DNA of 8,042 nucleotides from Desulforudis sp. (GTDB lineage Bacteria > Bacillota > Desulfotomaculia > Desulfotomaculales > Desulforudaceae). Shown one piece after another: positions 5,781 through 8,042 of this stretch; the stretch's first letter is position 1; each line of letters opens with the position of its first letter. The position numbers and the translations under genes were made by a program. Below the pieces are notes generated by a model. The model saw only the letters and a program-made list of their open reading frames with translations. It made no database searches and was not told the DNA's origin. The stretch is from the NCBI GenBank assembly GCA_014859075.1, contig JACUUW010000084.1:1-8042 (forward strand), given 5' to 3'.

Positions 5781-6818
5781 TTACGGGAGATAGAGGCGTT
5801 TGTTCGCGTTATGCTCGGCGAGGGTGCGAGAGAAGGCGTGGCTGCCGTCGGGCTTGACCACGTAGTAGAGGTAGTCGTGTTCCTCCGGGTCGACAGCGGC
5901 CAGCAGGGAATCCCGTCCCGGGCTGGCGATGGGACCCGGCGGAAGCCCGGGGTGCAGGTAGGTGTTGTAGGGGGAGTCCACCTCCAGATCGGCTTCAAGT
6001 ACAACCTCCCGGGAACAGTCGCCCAGGGCGTAGATCACGGTGGCGCACACCTGAAGCAGCATGCCCCGTTCCAGACGGTTGTGGATCACTCCCGAAATGA
6101 CTCGCCGCTCTTCGGCGACCCGCGCCTCCCGCTCGATCAGAGAGGCCAAGGTCACCGCTTCGTGCAGGGTCAAGCCGTATTCGTCGGCACGGGTGGTCAG
6201 ATCCAACCGCTCCACTTCCTCCTCAAAACGCGAAAGCATAAACCTGACGATCTCTCCCTCACCGGCACCCGGGGCAACCAGGTAGGTGTCCGGATAAAGA
6301 TAGCCCTCCAGACTGTATTGTCCCGTGGGCTGTGGATAACCTAGTAGGTGAGTCGCTGCAATCTCACGCAACACCCCTGCAAAGGTCTCTTGATCTCCCA
6401 GGCCGCGTTCAACCAACACCTTGATGGTCTGGTCCACGTTGAGACCCTCGGGGACGTTGAAAGCGCTCAGCCTTACGCGACCCTGAACCAAAAACTCAAC
6501 GATCTCCGGCGTCGACAAGTGCGGGGACACTTCATACTCCCCGGCCTTCAACGCGCCGTCGAGGCCCGCAAGTCTGGTATACAAACGGAAAGCCACCGGG
6601 TTCCGCACCAAGTCCCGGTCGGCCAAAATCTTAGCAATCTGCGCGGTCGAAACGTTTGGTGGAATCTCCACCACTACCGGGGGTGTCTCGCGTGCGGCGA
6701 CCGGAGCAAGAACCACGTTAAGGCAAACCCCGGCCACCCCGATGATGAAGGCGGTCAAGCCCACAATCCCCATGATAATCTGCAGGGGCCCTTGAACGAT
6801 TCTCTGCTGGAAGATCAA
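5781..6818 (-). CDS. mltG: Endolytic murein transglycosylase MltG (YceG-like)
   Basis: MltG cuts nascent glycan strands within the chain and is thought to act as a terminator of peptidoglycan polymerisation at the outer face of the membrane. The 345-residue protein has one membrane segment (about 13-38) and a LysM-like region (about 48-115, VVVEIPPNVSTAQIAKILADRDLV through GEYEVSPHLSTPEIVEFL). It then has the catalytic domain with SLEGYLYPDTY at 169-179, TLASLIEREA at 223-232 (catalytic Glu229 by analogy with E. coli Glu218), HNRLERGMLLQ at 246-256 and SPYNTYLHPGLPPGPIASPG at 282-301. Length is normal. The start is TTG at 6818-6816, supported by GAGGT seven bases upstream. An extended -10 promoter lies just ahead. 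A penicillin-binding protein follows, giving a small cell-wall cluster. Confidence 0.95.
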   Translation of the reverse strand: MIFQQRIVQGPLQIIMGIVGLTAFIIGVAGVCLNVVLAPVAARETPPVVVEIPPNVSTAQIAKILADRDLVRNPVAFRLYTRLAGLDGALKAGEYEVSPHLSTPEIVEFLVQGRVRLSAFNVPEGLNVDQTIKVLVERGLGDQETFAGVLREIAATHLLGYPQPTGQYSLEGYLYPDTYLVAPGAGEGEIVRFMLSRFEEEVERLDLTTRADEYGLTLHEAVTLASLIEREARVAEERRVISGVIHNRLERGMLLQVCATVIYALGDCSREVVLEADLEVDSPYNTYLHPGLPPGPIASPGRDSLLAAVDPEEHDYLYYVVKPDGSHAFSRTLAEHNANKRLYLP

Positions 6819-6850
6819 TGCCTAGACCTCTTGGGTGGAATATTAGACAA

Positions 6851-6880
6851 ATTATAGCACTGATCAGGCTACCTGTACAA
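6851..6880 (-). promoter_or_regulatory. Predicted sigma-A promoter of mltG
   Basis: On the minus strand a perfect TATAAT (6856-6851) is preceded by TG one base upstream, making an extended -10 element. A weaker TTGTAC (6880-6875) lies 18 bases farther upstream. Transcription would start near 6844, about 25 bases before the TTG start of mltG. This separates mltG from the GTPase gene upstream as its own unit. Confidence 0.78.
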
Positions 6881-6899
6881 AGCTAATTTTGTCTCTCTA

Positions 6900-7625
6900 T
6901 TAGGGCGAAATGACTTCCGTGCTGTCCAGCAGAAGCAGCGGTTCGGAAAACCGCTTGATGATTTCATCCAACACCAGGTCAACGTGCACACCCTGGGTTG
7001 CCACGACCGGAATAATGGGTTTGTACCTGAAAAATCGCTGCAGCAGCTTGACCGTGGTTGACGCTTCGCTGCGGGGCGTGATGTCGATTTTCGTAACCAC
7101 AATGATGTCCGCCTCTTCCAGCAATATGTTTCCCGGCTCCATGAGGATTTCGCTCTTCATCCCGGCGGGCACAACACTCACCAGGATATCGGCCAACTGC
7201 CGGGCTTCCTGGGCACGGTAACCGTCATTGATCCCGACCGACTCAATCAGCACCACGTCCGGCATGGCTGCCACCGGTGGAATATCCCGGTGGGAAAGGT
7301 GGCCCAACTCCAGGATCGACCGCACTTTGTTCAGTTCGTCCAATGCTTTCCGGGCGTGCAGTATCAGCTGGTTCCTCTCCTTGATGTGGGTGATGCTGGA
7401 CCGGATGACCCGTTCTATATCCTCGGCCACATCGGTGCCGGGGTCGGGAACGGCGATACTCACGAAGAGCGGGTCCACACCCTTGTACAGATACGGCTTT
7501 TCGTCCTGCACTCCTGAGCCGATGGCCAGAGGCTGATATCCCCTCAACCTCAGCTTGCCGTAAACCTCTCCAAGAACCATTGATTTGCCGGAATCGTTAC
7601 GACCACAAAAGACAATCTTGTTCAA
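6900..7625 (-). CDS. SIMIBI-class P-loop GTPase, MeaB/ArgK- or UreG/HypB-like, role unknown
   Basis: This 241-residue cytoplasmic protein starts directly with a P-loop, MNKIVFCGRNDSGKS (GxxxxGKS at 8-15). It has a Walker B/switch II segment DVVLIESVGI at 123-132 and the base-recognition motif TKID at 178-181 in the context EEADIIVVTKID. The IESVG and TKID pattern recalls metallochaperone and B12-enzyme GTPases (MeaB/ArgK, UreG, HypB) of the SIMIBI group. Compared with MeaB it is short and has no added C-terminal dimerisation arm, and I see no His-rich metal-binding region. A helical insert at about 66-112 lies between the P-loop and switch II. The start is TTG at 7625-7623, with GGAGG eight bases upstream. 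Neighbours are an envelope protein and mltG, with no mutase, urease or hydrogenase nearby, so the client is unknown. It could also be an ATPase. Confidence 0.78.
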   Translation of the reverse strand: MNKIVFCGRNDSGKSMVLGEVYGKLRLRGYQPLAIGSGVQDEKPYLYKGVDPLFVSIAVPDPGTDVAEDIERVIRSSITHIKERNQLILHARKALDELNKVRSILELGHLSHRDIPPVAAMPDVVLIESVGINDGYRAQEARQLADILVSVVPAGMKSEILMEPGNILLEEADIIVVTKIDITPRSEASTTVKLLQRFFRYKPIIPVVATQGVHVDLVLDEIIKRFSEPLLLLDSTEVISP

Positions 7626-7668
7626 ACCCTATCCCTCCCAGTCTGAAGGCTCCAGACTCGTTTCTCAA

Positions 7669-7698
7669 TCTATATGCCGCCGACCGGAAGACTATTAA
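7669..7698 (-). promoter_or_regulatory. Weak candidate promoter for the GTPase gene
   Basis: On the minus strand TTAATA (7698-7693) and TATAGA (7674-7669) are 18 bases apart, each matching consensus at 4 of 6 positions. The -35 box overlaps the T-tract of the upstream terminator. A gene directly after a terminator needs a promoter here, and this is the best match I see. Downstream, a 6-bp inverted repeat AGTCTG/CAGACT (7640-7658) precedes the ribosome binding site. Confidence 0.35.
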
Positions 7699-7727
7699 AA
7701 AAGCGGCGGGTTCTACCTTCCGCCGCT
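7697..7727 (-). terminator. Intrinsic terminator after the G5-domain protein gene
   Basis: On the minus strand AGCGGCGG pairs with CCGCCGCT over 8 bp around a 10-base loop, directly followed by six T residues. It lies about 60 bases after the TGA at 7790-7788. This is the clearest intrinsic terminator in the window and separates the envelope-protein gene from the GTPase gene. Confidence 0.92.
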
Positions 7728-7787
7728 GATCCGGTCTCACTGTCAAGACCCGCCCGCCGCTCCCGTATTTCCTCCGGGCTGTTTCCC

Positions 7788-8042
7788 TCAGGGGTGGGGT
7801 GGAGTGTACATCCTGCCTTCCTCAGTCATCACCGGGGGTTCCAGATCATTGTCGCCCGATGCGGGTTCTTCCGGAGTCAGGCCTCCGGGAACAACTATTA
7901 CCGAGGTAGTCTCCCTGGTGCCGACCGCAATAATCTCGGGCACCGGATGGTAGAAGCTCGGCGGCAGGGGCTCCGTTTCCACGTTGCCGTTGTCCCATAC
8001 CCACCGCTCCGCGCGAGCCCGGTAACCACGCAACCCGGCCTA
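7788..8042 (-). CDS. C-terminal part of a G5-domain (VanW-like) envelope protein, partial, possible in-frame stop
   Basis: The reverse strand encodes GLRGYRARAERWVWDNGNVETE, then PPSFYHPVPEIIAVGTRE and a Pro-rich tail ending RMYTPPHP. The pattern of a YxxxxxR strand, an NG turn, and YxPVPEIIAVGTRE is that of a G5 domain. This domain closes many VanW-family and YabE/Rpf-like cell-surface proteins and is thought to bind cell-wall sugars. The visible segment is only the last 80 or so residues, so which family the whole protein belongs to is uncertain. No ribosome binding site precedes the TTG at 8033-8031, so I do not think the gene starts there. The codon at 8042-8040 in this frame reads TAG, which would interrupt the protein; see the findings. 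Confidence 0.6.

Noticed and set aside
6900..7102. Second minus-strand frame (77 residues) overlapping the GTPase gene
   Set aside because: It overlaps the C-terminal half of the GTPase in another frame and has no recognisable features.

Overview
The window looks like a chromosomal segment from a GC-rich Firmicute, most likely a Clostridia lineage of the Peptococcaceae/Moorella type. Three things point there: the minus-strand order rimP-nusA-ylxR-ylxQ, which is the Gram-positive nusA operon layout; a short NusA without the C-terminal repeats found in proteobacteria; and frequent TTG/GTG starts behind strong purine-rich ribosome binding sites. The genus is a guess. Every gene I can support lies on the minus strand, so the window reads naturally from 8042 down to 1.

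Region by region, in the direction of transcription: (1) 8042-7788 is the C-terminal end of a G5-domain (VanW-like) envelope protein, followed by a clear intrinsic terminator at 7727-7697. (2) 7625-6900 encodes an unplaced SIMIBI-class P-loop GTPase that resembles the MeaB/ArgK and UreG/HypB group. (3) A good extended -10 promoter then leads into mltG (endolytic transglycosylase, 6818-5781) and, after a 198-base gap, a class B penicillin-binding protein (5582-3897). Both act on cell-wall peptidoglycan. (4) 3780-3013 encodes a DNA-binding protein with three tandem XRE-type helix-turn-helix domains. (5) A strong promoter drives a two-gene unit: an FmdB-type zinc-ribbon protein (2892-2698) and thioredoxin (2636-2310). 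(6) Another extended -10 promoter and a leader with a perfect 10-bp hairpin precede rimP (2103-1639), nusA (1613-522), ylxR/rnpM (470-189) and ylxQ (205 to beyond the left edge). infB would be expected next.

The last unit joins ribosome maturation (RimP), transcription elongation and termination (NusA) and RNA-binding proteins (YlxR, YlxQ). Its leader hairpin sits where Bacillus subtilis is known to use NusA-dependent termination for autoregulation. The window is mostly housekeeping. I see no mobile element, CRISPR array, tRNA or rRNA. The items most worth a second look are the orphan GTPase, the triple-HTH regulator, the rimP-nusA leader hairpin, and the G5-domain fragment with an in-frame amber codon at the very edge of the window.
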